Part shown: positions 16,238 through 26,544 of the stretch, piece by piece
Layout of the letters: each line of letters starts with the position of its first letter
Position numbering within the stretch: position 1 is the first letter of the stretch
NCBI RefSeq assembly: GCF_023023025.1
Contig: NZ_CP095481.1
Location: 806,001-870,000 of the forward strand
Length of the DNA: 64,000 bases
Direction of reading: 5' to 3'
DNA from: Amycolatopsis sp. WQ 127309
GTDB lineage: Bacteria > Actinomycetota > Actinomycetes > Mycobacteriales > Pseudonocardiaceae
The notes under the pieces: model-generated
The model's input: only the letters and a program-made list of their open reading frames with translations
Told to the model about the DNA's origin: nothing
Database searches by the model: none
Program-made: the position numbers and the translations under genes

Positions 16238-17728
16238 CTACCGAGCCGCTTCGCGTTGCTGGGCCGCCAGGAAGTGCGCCGTCTTCGCCGTGGCGTCGTA
16301 CAACGCGCGGTAGTGCTCGTAGAACTCCTGGTACCGCGTGACGTTCGCCGGGTCCGGCGTCACCGTCGTCGCGATCGGGTTGGCGCGGGCCAGGTCGATC
16401 TCGACGCCGGTGGCCTCCGCCGCCAAGAGCGCGTCGCCCAGGCAGGCGCCGATCGTCTCGGCCGGGATCTGCTGGGGCAGGCCCGTGACGTCGGAGACGA
16501 TGCGCGTCCACAGCCCGCCCTGGGTGCCGCCGCCGACCGCGACCAGCCGCCCGGCCGCACCACCCGCGGCGGCCATCGCCTCCAGGTTGTGCCGCACGCC
16601 GTACGCGATGCCTTCGAGCGCCGCGCGGTAGAGGTCGGCGCGGCCGTGCGTGGTCGTCAGCCCGGCGAGCACGCCGCGCGCGTCCGGGTCGAACAACGGC
16701 GTCCGCTCCCCGGCGAAGTACGGCAGCAGCAGGAGCCCGCGGCTGCCCGCCGGCACTTCCGCGGCTTCGGCGACCAGGCCGGCGTAGTCGCTGCCGACGA
16801 GCCGGCGCAGCCAGTCGGTGACCGCGCCGGACGTCGCCATGCCCGCGGCCAGCGTGAAGCTGCCCGGCGTGACGCCGCGCGTGCCCCACAGGCCGGGGTG
16901 CGGCCGCGGTTCGGTGAGCACCTGGACGAGGAACATCGTGGTGCCGTACATGACCATCACGTCACCCGGCTCGCGGACGCCGACGCTGGCCGCCTCCGCC
17001 CAGGCGTCGACCGTCCCGGCGGTGACCGGCAGGCCCCGCGGCAGCCCGGTCCGCGCCGCCGCGGCCGCCGTCACCTCGCCCGCGATCTCGGTCGGCCACA
17101 GTAGTTCCGGCAGCTCGAGCCCGGGTGCGACGCGTTCCGCCCAGTCCTTCGCCCACTCGCCGGCCGCGAGGTCGTACAGCGGCGTGCACTGGCTGGCCGA
17201 GTGGTGGTCCAAGACGTAGCGGCCGGTGAGCCGGTGCACCAGGAACGAGCTCGCCATCAGGAGTTTCTCCGTGCGCGCGTAGACGTCCGGCTCGTGCCGG
17301 GCCAGCCAGCGCACCTTGGGCCCGACGGCCTGGCTGGTCAGCGGCGAACCACCGCGCGCCAGGATCTCGCCGGCCCCGAACTCTTCGTTCAGCTCCGCGA
17401 TCTCGGCGCCCGCCCGGGTGTCGACGCCGTAGAGGATGGCCGGCCGCAGCGGATCACCGTGCTCGTCGGCCGGCAGCAGGCACGGGCCGATGCCGCTGAC
17501 CCCGAGCCCGGCGAGCGGCCGGCCGTTCGCGGCGCGCAGCAGGTCCGCGACGATGGCGGTGAAGTCGGCCCACCACACGGTTTCGGCGTCGTGCTCCACC
17601 CAGCCGGGGCAGGGCGTCGAGACGCCGTGCTCGCGGACGGCCCGGGCGAGCACCGCGCCCCCGGCGTCCACCAGCACGCCCTTCGAGCCGGCCGTGCCGA
17701 TGTCCACGCCGAGCAGCAGCCCCGTCAT
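16238..17728 (-). CDS. FGGY-family carbohydrate kinase (xylulokinase-like)
   Basis: Predicted 496 aa, with GGAGGGG before ATG 17728. The phosphate-binding loop LLGVDIGTAGSKGVLVD is at the N-terminus, LGVSGIGPCLLPADEHG near residue 80, and GTVDAWAEAASVGV and VGGGTQGGLWTRIVSDVTGLP in the C-terminal actin-like half. It phosphorylates a keto-sugar, polyol or related compound with ATP in the cytoplasm. The exact sugar is not readable. It is divergent from a LacI regulator with a LacI-type operator between them. Confidence 0.88.
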   Translation of the reverse strand: MTGLLLGVDIGTAGSKGVLVDAGGAVLARAVREHGVSTPCPGWVEHDAETVWWADFTAIVADLLRAANGRPLAGLGVSGIGPCLLPADEHGDPLRPAILYGVDTRAGAEIAELNEEFGAGEILARGGSPLTSQAVGPKVRWLARHEPDVYARTEKLLMASSFLVHRLTGRYVLDHHSASQCTPLYDLAAGEWAKDWAERVAPGLELPELLWPTEIAGEVTAAAAARTGLPRGLPVTAGTVDAWAEAASVGVREPGDVMVMYGTTMFLVQVLTEPRPHPGLWGTRGVTPGSFTLAAGMATSGAVTDWLRRLVGSDYAGLVAEAAEVPAGSRGLLLLPYFAGERTPLFDPDARGVLAGLTTTHGRADLYRAALEGIAYGVRHNLEAMAAAGGAAGRLVAVGGGTQGGLWTRIVSDVTGLPQQIPAETIGACLGDALLAAEATGVEIDLARANPIATTVTPDPANVTRYQEFYEHYRALYDATAKTAHFLAAQQREAAR

Positions 17729-17754
17729 CCGCCCCTCCACGCACCGCTTGTGCG

Positions 17755-17768
17755 GGAAATCGATTACC
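17755..17768. promoter_or_regulatory. LacI-type operator
   Basis: GGAAATCGATTACC is centred on the CG at 17761-17762, with the perfect core AATCGATT. It lies 27 bp before the FGGY start and 57 bp before the LacI start. A central CpG palindrome is typical for LacI-family hinge-helix binding, so it should mediate repression of both genes. Confidence 0.65.
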
Positions 17769-17824
17769 TCCAAGCTATGGTGTGCCGGGAACACTGTCAA
17801 CGACACGGGTGGACGGAGACGCGG

Positions 17825-18817
17825 GTGGCGACGATCTCCGACGTGGCGGCGCTGGCCGGGGTGTCCACCGCGACCGTGTCCCGGGCGCTCAACGGCAAGT
17901 CCACTGTGGACCCGGTGCTGGCCGAGCGGGTCGCGCGGGCGGTGGAAGAGCTCGGCTACACGCCGAACGGGCTGGCCCGCAGCCTGCGCCGCCGCGAGAC
18001 GGCGGTGCTCGCGCTCATCATCTCCGACGTCGAGAACCCGTTCTTCACGGCGATCGCGCGCGGGGTCGAGGACACCGCGCAGGCCGCCGGGTTCTCCGTG
18101 ATGCTGTGCAACTCCGACGAGAACACCGCGAAGGAACGCCGGTACGTCGAGGTCGCGGCGCAGGAACGGCTGGCGGGCGTGATCATGTCGCCGACCACCG
18201 GCGGCAGCGACGTCCGCCCGCTGCTCGCGCACGGCACGCCGATCGTGACGGTCGACCGGCTCCTGGAAGCGGCCGACTGCGACGCGGTCCTCGTCGACTC
18301 CCGCGTCGCGGCCCGGGATGCCGTGCGGCACCTGGTCGACCGCGGCTACGAGCGGATCGCCTGCATCGCGGGGCCGCCGGGCATCACCACCGCGGACGAC
18401 CGTCTCGACGGCTACCGCGACGGGCTTCGCGACGCGGGCCGGAAGCTCTCGACGCGGCTGGTGCGCCGCTGCGAATTCCGCGAAACCGGCGGATACGAAG
18501 CGGCGAAACAATTGCTGGCGCAGACCGACCCGCCGGACGCGCTCCTGGTGTCCAGCAGCACGATGGCGATCGGGGTGCTGCAGGCGATGGCGGAGCTGGG
18601 CCTGCGTTCGGGCCGCGACGTCGGCATCGTCTCGTTCGACGACGCGCCGTGGACGACGCTGATTTCGCCCACCCTGACGGTGGTGGCCCAGCCCGCCCAC
18701 GCGATGGGCCAGCTCGCGGCGCGCCTGCTGCTGGACCGCATCGGCGGCGGCTCCCCCGCGACGACCACCACGACGATGGCGGCGCAGCTGATCGTCCGGG
18801 GCAGCTCCACGCGCTGA
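17825..18817 (+). CDS. LacI-family transcriptional regulator
   Basis: Predicted 330 aa. The HTH reads ATISDVAALAGVSTATVSRALNGK, followed by the hinge helix PNGLARSLRRRE and a periplasmic-binding-like effector domain (DVENPFFTAIARGVEDTA, GIVSFDDAPWTTLISPTLTVV). GTG 17825 has GGAG upstream and begins directly at the HTH, as is usual. The divergent FGGY kinase is its probable target and a phosphorylated or free sugar the probable effector. Confidence 0.93.
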   Translation: MATISDVAALAGVSTATVSRALNGKSTVDPVLAERVARAVEELGYTPNGLARSLRRRETAVLALIISDVENPFFTAIARGVEDTAQAAGFSVMLCNSDENTAKERRYVEVAAQERLAGVIMSPTTGGSDVRPLLAHGTPIVTVDRLLEAADCDAVLVDSRVAARDAVRHLVDRGYERIACIAGPPGITTADDRLDGYRDGLRDAGRKLSTRLVRRCEFRETGGYEAAKQLLAQTDPPDALLVSSSTMAIGVLQAMAELGLRSGRDVGIVSFDDAPWTTLISPTLTVVAQPAHAMGQLAARLLLDRIGGGSPATTTTTMAAQLIVRGSSTR

Positions 18818-18823
18818 AGGCAA

Positions 18824-18837
18824 GGTTGACTTCAACC
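18824..18837. promoter_or_regulatory. Palindromic operator upstream of MFS exporter
   Basis: GGTTGA-CT-TCAACC is a perfect palindrome that also contains a TTGACT -35-like hexamer, 27 bp before the transporter start. Such symmetric sites bind MerR or TetR regulators. No candidate regulator is adjacent, since the preceding LacI gene has its own operator. Confidence 0.55.
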
Positions 18838-18863
18838 ATTCTTGAGCTTTTACCGTCGGCGGT

Positions 18864-20243
18864 ATGACTGCTCTCCTGCCGCCGATCCCGCGGACCGTCT
18901 GGATCGCCTCCGGGGTGATGGCCCTCGGCGGCTTCCTCGGCAACATGGACGGCTCGATCGTCGCCGTCGGGCTGGAGTCGATGCGGCTGAGCCTGGGCGT
19001 CGGGCTGGTCGAGGTCCAGTGGGTCGCCACGGCGTACCTCCTCGGGCTGTCCGCGGCCCTGCCGCTGACGCCGTGGCTCGTCCGGAAGCTCGGCGCGGGA
19101 CGGCTGTGGCTCGGCGCGCTCGCGGCGTTCCTGGTGACGTCGGCCGCGTGCGCGCTCGCGCCGGACGTCGGGACGCTGATCGGCGTCCGCGCGGTGCAGG
19201 GCATGACCGCCGGCGTCATGGTCACGGCCGGGCAGACCGTGATCGGGCTGGCCGTCGGCCCGGAACGGCTCGGCCGGACCATGGGCACGCTCGGCCTGGT
19301 CGTCGGGCTCGCGCCGGTGATCGGGCCGAGCGTCGGCGGCTTGCTGCTCGCGCACTTCTCGTGGCCGGTGCTGTTCTGGCTGAACCTGCCGATCGGCGTG
19401 GTCGCGTTCGGGCTGGCGCTGCGGTTCGTGCCGCGCGGCGACCGGCGGCAGCCGCCGCCGGTGGACTGGCCCGGCCTGGTCCTGATCTCGCTCGGCCTGC
19501 CGCTGGTCGTCTACGCGCTCACCGAACTCGGCACGCCGGGGTCTGCCGGCCCGCTGAACGTCGTGCTGGCGGCGGCCGGCGCGGTCGCGCTCGCGGTGTT
19601 CACCTGGTGGTCGTCACGCGCGCCGCACCCGGTGCTGCAGCTGCGGCTGGCCGCCCGGCCGGTCATGGGCGCGGCGCTGGCCACTGTGCTGCTGGCCGGC
19701 GCCGGGATGTTCGGCGCGGTGCTGCTGCTCCCCCTGTGGTTCCAGGTCCGTCTCGGCGCCGGACCGGCCGAAGCGGGGGTGCTGCTCGCGCCGATGGGCC
19801 TGGCCACCACGGTGTTCTTGCTGGTGGCCGGGCGGCTGACCGACCGGTACGGCGGCGGCGCGGTCTCGTTCACCGGGTCGCTGGTGGTGCTGGCGAGCAC
19901 GGTGCCGATGCCCTGGCTCGGCCCGGCCACGCCGATGTGGCTGATCCAGGCGTTGCTGCTGGTCCGCGGCGCGGGGCTGGGCTTGTCGATCGTGCCCGCG
20001 TCGACGGCGGCGTACGCGTCGGTCGACGCGGGCGAACTGGGGCACGCGACGGCCCTGGTCAACATCGTGCTGCGCGTGGGCGGCGCGGTCGGTGGCGCGT
20101 TGTGCGTGATCGTCTTGTCCCGTGGCCTCACGATCGATCCGGCGACGGGCTTCGGCTGGGCGTTCGGCGTGCTGGGCGCGCTGTGCGTGCTCGGTACCGT
20201 CGCGACGGCCTGGCTGCGCCGCGCGGAGCGGCGAAAGAGCTGA
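18864..20243 (+). CDS. MFS transporter, DHA2-like drug exporter
   Basis: Predicted 459 aa with about 12-14 hydrophobic segments. N-terminal GGFLGNMDGSIVAVGLESM and TAYLLGLSAALPLTPWLVRKLG match motif D1/A of DHA proton antiporters. RAVQGMTAGVMVTAGQTVI and GPSVGGLLLAHFSWPVLFWLNLPIG match motifs B and C, which mark exporters. It probably expels a hydrophobic compound by proton exchange. It is a single gene with a palindromic promoter. Confidence 0.9.
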   Translation: MTALLPPIPRTVWIASGVMALGGFLGNMDGSIVAVGLESMRLSLGVGLVEVQWVATAYLLGLSAALPLTPWLVRKLGAGRLWLGALAAFLVTSAACALAPDVGTLIGVRAVQGMTAGVMVTAGQTVIGLAVGPERLGRTMGTLGLVVGLAPVIGPSVGGLLLAHFSWPVLFWLNLPIGVVAFGLALRFVPRGDRRQPPPVDWPGLVLISLGLPLVVYALTELGTPGSAGPLNVVLAAAGAVALAVFTWWSSRAPHPVLQLRLAARPVMGAALATVLLAGAGMFGAVLLLPLWFQVRLGAGPAEAGVLLAPMGLATTVFLLVAGRLTDRYGGGAVSFTGSLVVLASTVPMPWLGPATPMWLIQALLLVRGAGLGLSIVPASTAAYASVDAGELGHATALVNIVLRVGGAVGGALCVIVLSRGLTIDPATGFGWAFGVLGALCVLGTVATAWLRRAERRKS

Positions 20244-20381
20244 CCGGCACCGCGACGGCCGCGCCGCGCGATCGTCCACAGTGGACGCCACGATGGGACC
20301 CACCTGCGAACCTGGCGCGATCACCGGTTTGGTGATTTCCTGGAGCCGATCAACCACGGTCAGTGACGGGGAGGACGGACC

Positions 20382-21884
20382 ATGCTGGGGGTACGCAAGC
20401 GGCTGCTGATCGCGGCGGCGGTCACGGCGGTAGCGGGAAGCCTGCTGGCCGCCGCGCCGGCGTCGGCGGCCGGCACGGGAAGCGTCGACTGGAAACCCTG
20501 CGCGGACGCGCCGGGCGTCGACTGCGGCGCGGTGACCGTGCCGATCGACTACGCCCACCCGGAGAAGGGCACCACGAGCGTCGCGCTCGCCCGGCGGAAG
20601 GCCACCGACCCGCAGGCCCGGATCGGCGCGGTCCTGATGGACCCGGGCGGTCCCGGCGGACCGGGCGCGGGCCAGGTCAAGGAAGGCTGGTCGCTCTCGG
20701 CCGAGGTCACCAAGCGCTTCGACACCGTGGGCTTCGACCCGCGTGGCATCGGCGACAGCACCCAGATCAAGTGCGGCCTCGACGAGGTCATCGCCGACCA
20801 CCCCGAGGTGCCGCGCAGCCAGGCCGAGTTCGAGCAGCTCGCGCAGTACAACCGGAAGGTCGGCGAAAGCTGCTCCCGGCTCACCGGGCCGCTCGCGAGC
20901 TTCGCCGACACCAAGACCGTCGCGCGGGACATGGACGTGATCCGCGCCGCGCTCGGCGAGAAGAAGCTGACCTACTACGGCGTTTCGTACGGGACGCTGA
21001 TGGGCCAGCAGTACGCCGAGCTGTTCCCCGGCAAGGTCCGCGCGCTCGTGCTGGACAGCAACATGGACCACTCGCAGCTGGGCGCGTGGGACTTCCTGCG
21101 CAGCGAAACGCAGTCCGTGCAGGCGGAGTTCGGCGAGTTCGCCGGCTGGTGCGGCCGGACGCCGTCCTGCGTGTTGCACGGCCAGGACGTCTCCAAGCTG
21201 ACGCGGGACCTGCAGGACAAGGCCGCGCGCGGGGAACTGAAGGCGCCGCAGAGCGGTGAACCGATCACCCCGCTGAACCTCGCGTCGATCTTCCAGGGCG
21301 CCTTCTACGGCCCGAGCTGGGACCAGCTGGCGAAGACGTTGAAGTCCTTCGCGGAGGGCACGCCGCCGGCCGCGTCGGCGCGAGCGCGGGACGAGATCCC
21401 GGTCAACACCGTGTTCCAGAGCATCTTCTGCGACGACTGGAAACTGCCGGTGCACAGCTACGCCGAGCTGGAGATCTACCGGCGTGCGGCCGCGGCCTCC
21501 GCACCGGACGTCAAGGTCAACTCGCTGGGCTGGTCCGCCGTGACCGCCTGCATCGGCTGGCCGGAGAAGGCGAGCAACCCGCAGCACCCGCTGCAGGTGC
21601 ACGGCGCGCCGCCGCTGCTGGTCCTGAGCAGTGAGTACGACCCGGCGACGCCGTACGCGTGGTCGCAGACCGTGGCCCGGCAGACCGGCAACACGCTGCT
21701 CACCTACGACGGCTGGGGCCACGGCGCCTACTTCAAGAACAGCGACTGCGTCACCAAGGCGACCGACGACTACCTGATCACCGGCAAGCTCCCGGCGCGG
21801 GGCACGCACTGCGCGGCGGTGGAACCGAACGCGGCGCAGGCCCGGATCGCCGGGCCGAAGGCGCCGGTGACGATCGGTTTCTGA
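20382..21884 (+). CDS. Secreted alpha/beta-hydrolase, tripeptidyl aminopeptidase-like
   Basis: Predicted 500 aa. The signal peptide ends at APASAA. DPGGPGGPGAG is the oxyanion-region motif of the SlpD/SlpE and TAP family. The nucleophile is Ser in YYGVSYGTLMGQQYA, the acid Asp in SSEYDPATPYAWSQ, and the His in YDGWGHGAYF. The C-terminal TAP-like domain carries conserved cysteines. It should cleave short peptides or related amides outside the cell. ATG 20382 has GGGGAGG upstream. A strong hairpin follows the stop. Confidence 0.9.
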   Translation: MLGVRKRLLIAAAVTAVAGSLLAAAPASAAGTGSVDWKPCADAPGVDCGAVTVPIDYAHPEKGTTSVALARRKATDPQARIGAVLMDPGGPGGPGAGQVKEGWSLSAEVTKRFDTVGFDPRGIGDSTQIKCGLDEVIADHPEVPRSQAEFEQLAQYNRKVGESCSRLTGPLASFADTKTVARDMDVIRAALGEKKLTYYGVSYGTLMGQQYAELFPGKVRALVLDSNMDHSQLGAWDFLRSETQSVQAEFGEFAGWCGRTPSCVLHGQDVSKLTRDLQDKAARGELKAPQSGEPITPLNLASIFQGAFYGPSWDQLAKTLKSFAEGTPPAASARARDEIPVNTVFQSIFCDDWKLPVHSYAELEIYRRAAAASAPDVKVNSLGWSAVTACIGWPEKASNPQHPLQVHGAPPLLVLSSEYDPATPYAWSQTVARQTGNTLLTYDGWGHGAYFKNSDCVTKATDDYLITGKLPARGTHCAAVEPNAAQARIAGPKAPVTIGF

Positions 21885-21891
21885 CGCTTCC

Positions 21892-21934
21892 GTTGCGGGG
21901 CCGGGACCGGCACAATCGGTTCCGGCCCCGCAAC
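21892..21934. terminator. Strong hairpin terminator
   Basis: GTTGCGGGGCCGGGACCG pairs with CGGTTCCGGCCCCGCAAC (18 bp, one mismatch) over a seven-base loop. It begins eight bases after the peptidase stop and ends 23 bp before the SGNH gene. It separates the two secreted-enzyme genes; there is no T-tract, as is common in actinobacteria. Confidence 0.8.
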
Positions 21935-21956
21935 GTCGCGGGCAAAGGAGACCGTC

Positions 21957-22802
21957 ATGCGGTTCAGGACTTTCCTCGCGAGCACGGCGATCGCCGTCAC
22001 GCTGACCGGGCTGGCCACGGCTCCCGCGGACGCCGGGGTCCGGCACGGCGGCGGGTACCTCGCGCTCGGTGACTCCGTGGCGTTCGGGTATCGCCCCGGC
22101 GCCGTGACGCCGGTTTCGGACTACCTGAACGCGGCCAACTTCCGCGGCTACGCCGAGAACTACGCGGCCCTGCGCGGCCTGCGGGTCGCGAACGCGTCCT
22201 GTCCCGGCGAGACGACCGGGAGCATGCTGAAGGCGGGCGCGCAGAGCAACGGCTGCGAGAACTCCGTCGGTTCCCCGGTCGGCTACCGGACGACGTTCCC
22301 GCTGCACGTGACGTACGCGGGCACCCAGATCGACTACGCCACGCGGTACCTGCGCACCCACTCCGGCACCAAGCTGGTGACGCTGAACATCGGCGCCAAC
22401 GACATGTTCGTCTGCCAGGCCACGACGCCGGACCAGTGCACCGGCCCGGACTTCCAGGCGGCGCTGAACCGGATGAGCCGCAACGTCGCGACGATCCTCG
22501 GCGCCGTGCGCGCCCACTACCGCGGTGACGTCGTGCTGATGTCGTACTACTCGCTCGACTACCGCGATCCGGTGCAGGTCGAGCAGACGCAGGCGATCGA
22601 CGCGGCGCTCACGCAGGTGACCCGCCGCTACCACGGGAAGATCGCCGACGGCTTCACCGCGTTCCGCTTGGCGTCCCTGCGCACGGGCGGCGACCCGTGC
22701 GCGGCCGGGCTGCTGATCAAGCTGCCGACGGGCGGCTGCGACGTCCACCCGACCGCGGCCGGCCACCGCGTCCTCACGGCGGCCCTCGCCCTGGCGCGTT
22801 AG
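21957..22802 (+). CDS. Secreted SGNH/GDSL-family hydrolase
   Basis: Predicted 281 aa. A signal peptide (to APADAG) is followed by block I GDSVAFGYRPG with the nucleophile Ser, block III GANDMFVC, and the block V Asp/His in CDVHPTAAGHRVL. It resembles actinobacterial secreted lipases and esterases of the SGNH fold, with four or more cysteines able to form disulfides. It likely cleaves an ester (lipid or acetylated glycan). Its TAG stop overlaps the DeoR stop codon on the other strand. Confidence 0.9.
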   Translation: MRFRTFLASTAIAVTLTGLATAPADAGVRHGGGYLALGDSVAFGYRPGAVTPVSDYLNAANFRGYAENYAALRGLRVANASCPGETTGSMLKAGAQSNGCENSVGSPVGYRTTFPLHVTYAGTQIDYATRYLRTHSGTKLVTLNIGANDMFVCQATTPDQCTGPDFQAALNRMSRNVATILGAVRAHYRGDVVLMSYYSLDYRDPVQVEQTQAIDAALTQVTRRYHGKIADGFTAFRLASLRTGGDPCAAGLLIKLPTGGCDVHPTAAGHRVLTAALALAR

Positions 22803-23584
22803 ACGGCCTGGACCTCGACGCCCGCGGCCTCGAACGCGCGCACGACCTCCGGGTCCGCTTCCGCGTCGGTCACCAGCGCGTGCACCTGCGACGTCTCGCA
22901 GATGCGCGCGAACGCGCGGCGACCCAGCTTCGACCCGTCCGTCACCGCGACCACGCGCTCGGCGCGTTCCACCATCAGGCGGTTGATGCTGGCCTCGCCC
23001 TCGTGGTGGGCGAACGCGCCCGCGTCCGGGTCGAACGCGTCGACGCCGAGGAACAGCAGGTCGATCGTCAGCTCGCTGAGCACCCGCGTGGCCAGCGGCC
23101 CGCTCAGCTCGAACGACTGCGGCCGCGCCACCCCGCCGGTCACCACGATCTTGACGTTCGGGCGCACCGCCAGTTCGTGCGCGATGTTCAGCGCGTTCGT
23201 CACCACCGTGATGCCCGGTGCGTCACCCCGGCCGGACAGGTCGGAGCGGATCGCCAGCGCCCGCGCCACGCCGGCGGTGGTCGTGCCGCCGTTGAGGCCG
23301 ACGACCATCCCCTTGGCGGCGAACGCGGCCGCGGCGTTGCTGATCCGCTGCTTCTCCGGGACGTGCCGCGCGGTCTTGTAGCGCAGCGGCAGGTCGTAGG
23401 CGAGGTCGTTGGCGACCGCGCCACCGCGGGTGCGCGTGAGCAGCTGCTGCTCGGCCAGGTGGTCGAGGTCGCGGCGGATGGTGGCCGCGGAGACGCTCAG
23501 CTCCTCGGCGACGTCCTCGACGTCGATCTTTTCCCGCTGCCCCAGCATGTCCAGCAGGGTGCTCAACCGTTCGTGCCGGGCCAT
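22799..23584 (-). CDS. DeoR/GlpR-family transcriptional regulator
   Basis: Predicted 261 aa. The N-terminal HTH reads KIDVEDVAEELSVSAATIRRDLDHLAEQQLLTRTRGGA, followed by a DeoR sugar-phosphate sensor domain (GLNGGTTTAGVARAL, VVTNALNIAHEL, AVTDGSKLGRRAF). It binds phosphorylated sugars in the ISOCOT-fold domain. It sits next to the DUF5107/ABC operon and is the best candidate for the TGCGYGAAAS operators upstream of GH31 and the ABC operon. Its own upstream region has the related GTTTCGAGCA (23636-23645). Confidence 0.92.
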   Translation of the reverse strand: MARHERLSTLLDMLGQREKIDVEDVAEELSVSAATIRRDLDHLAEQQLLTRTRGGAVANDLAYDLPLRYKTARHVPEKQRISNAAAAFAAKGMVVGLNGGTTTAGVARALAIRSDLSGRGDAPGITVVTNALNIAHELAVRPNVKIVVTGGVARPQSFELSGPLATRVLSELTIDLLFLGVDAFDPDAGAFAHHEGEASINRLMVERAERVVAVTDGSKLGRRAFARICETSQVHALVTDAEADPEVVRAFEAAGVEVQAV

Positions 23585-23686
23585 CGGCGGTACTCCCTAG
23601 GTTCCTGTGCACAAAGAAGTGCGCTGTTGACCACCGTTTCGAGCATTATGCTGCACGATCACTGTCCGTGGAACGCGGCACGCCGC

Positions 23687-25488
23687 CTACTTCATCCGGA
23701 AGTCATAGCGCCCCGGCAGCGGATCGGCTGACAGCGCCGCCCAGGTGTCGGACAACGACGTCTCCCCCTCCCGGATGTTCGCGACCTCGAACCCCGCGTC
23801 GAAGATCGCCCGCGCACCCTCGACGTCGCCCCGCGCGAGCCGCGCCTGAGCGGCCAGCAGGGCGAGCCGTCCCGTCGGTTCCGGCGGCAGCTCCGGCGCA
23901 CACCCGGCCGCGACGGCCTCCACCAGCAGCGGCTCCAGAGCCGGCGCCAGCTTCACCGCCCGGTCGTACAGCCGGCCCGCCTCCGCCGAGCCGGCTGTCA
24001 CCGCCAGGCAGCGCAGCGCCCACGGGTTCTCGGCCGCCGACACCGAAGCCGCCCACGCCTCCCGCGCCGCCTCGTGACGCCCGGCCGCCCAGCGCGCGAC
24101 ACCCCGGTGGTACCAGGTCAGCCAGTTGCCGGCCGTGTGCTCCAGCAGATCGGCCCAGTACCGGTTGACCAGCGTCGACGGCGGCACGGCCCGTGGATCA
24201 CCCGCCGGCGGGACACCGTCCAGCAGGGACAGCCACGGCTCTTGCTCCGGCCCCAGTGACTCCGGGGGAAACGGCGTGCCCGGCAGGTACGCCGGCATCC
24301 GGCGGGCCTCCAGCGCGCCCCAGCCGGATCCCGTGGCCAGCAACGGACCCGGCTCGACGTCGAGGATCTTCCGCCACTGTTCGTGGTACCCGGTCAACAC
24401 CGGCGCGACGACGGCGTCGGTGGCGGCCTGCCAGTCGTCGCCGTGGACCACCGCGGGGTCGGCCGAAAGCGGGCCGTACGCCTCGAGCCAGGCCCACGCC
24501 TCACCCGACGGGAGCCGCAGGTGCTCCAGCTGCGTGCGGGCCAGCCCGGCCTGGATCTCCAGGTAGCCGCCGGCGCCCGGCGCCAGCCAGTCCTGCCAGC
24601 GCCGGCCGCCCGCGGATTCGCCCCACAGGAACAGCTTCCGGCCGCGCAGCCGCTCGGTCGACGTCTGCAGCAGACCGCGCCCGTCGCCGTCGACCGCGGC
24701 GATCCACGGCTTCGAGCACTCGAAGAAGTAGTCCGCGGCGGACTCCGCCCGCGCCGGGTAGGTCAGCGCACCCGGGACGTCGACCAGGTCCAGCCGGCCG
24801 GAGTAGCCGTAGTGCCAGGCCTGCGTGGCCGGCGCGAGCACGCGGGTGTCCGCCGTCTGCGCCACCGCGATGTTCGACCACCAGTACACCGGGACGTCGT
24901 GCGGGTGCGGGTTGCGGATCCGCACGCCCACCAGCAGGAAGTCCGAGTCGTCCGGCAGCCAGAAGTCGAGGTGGTAGGGCAGGTCGCGGGTGCGTTCCCA
25001 CTCCCACAGCCGCAGCACCGGCGTGCCGTCCGGCCCGTCGACCTGAGCCGCGAACATCGGCGCGCAGGTCAGCGTCGTGTGCCCGGTGCTGCCGAGGTTC
25101 CACTCGACGCCGCCGGCGAACCAGGCGTCGCGCAGCGCGAGGTTCGCGGGCTGGAACACCGGGTTGCGGTAGAGCAGCTCACGTCCGTTGCAGACCAGCG
25201 AGTACAGCCGTCCGCCCAGGGTCGGCAGGATGGTCGCGCGCACCCGGTCGTTCTCCAGCACCAGCGCGGGCAGTTCCCGCTCGACGCGATTCCTCGAGTA
25301 CCCGTCCTGAAGTCGGCACGGCAGCACGGTGTCGAGCCGCCCGTACGCCAGCCCGGCCGCGAGGTCCGGCGGCAGTTCGTCCACATTGGACACCGAGGCG
25401 ACGGCCTCCGGCTTCACCAGCGGCGGCAGCGGGTTTTCCGGCCCCAGTTCGGCCGCGGGCAGGACCAGCGTGGTGCGGTACAGGCGCG

Positions 25489-25492
<4 letters not shown>
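23687..25492 (-). CDS. DUF5107 mutarotase-like protein with TPR tail
   Basis: Predicted 601 aa. Residues of about 70-340 contain LENDRVRATILPTLGGRLYSLVCNGRELLYRNPV and VEWNLGSTGHT, the galactose-mutarotase-like DUF5107 signature. Residues of about 430-590 are Ala-rich helical repeats resembling TPRs (WYHRGVARWAAGRHEAAREAW). It has no signal peptide. Members sit in sugar ABC operons and may act on an imported oligosaccharide or as an epimerase; the activity is not established to my knowledge. The ATG overlaps the stop of the upstream ATPase gene (ATGA). Confidence 0.82.
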
Positions 25493-26538
<1,046 letters not shown>

Positions 26539-26544
26539 CAGGTC

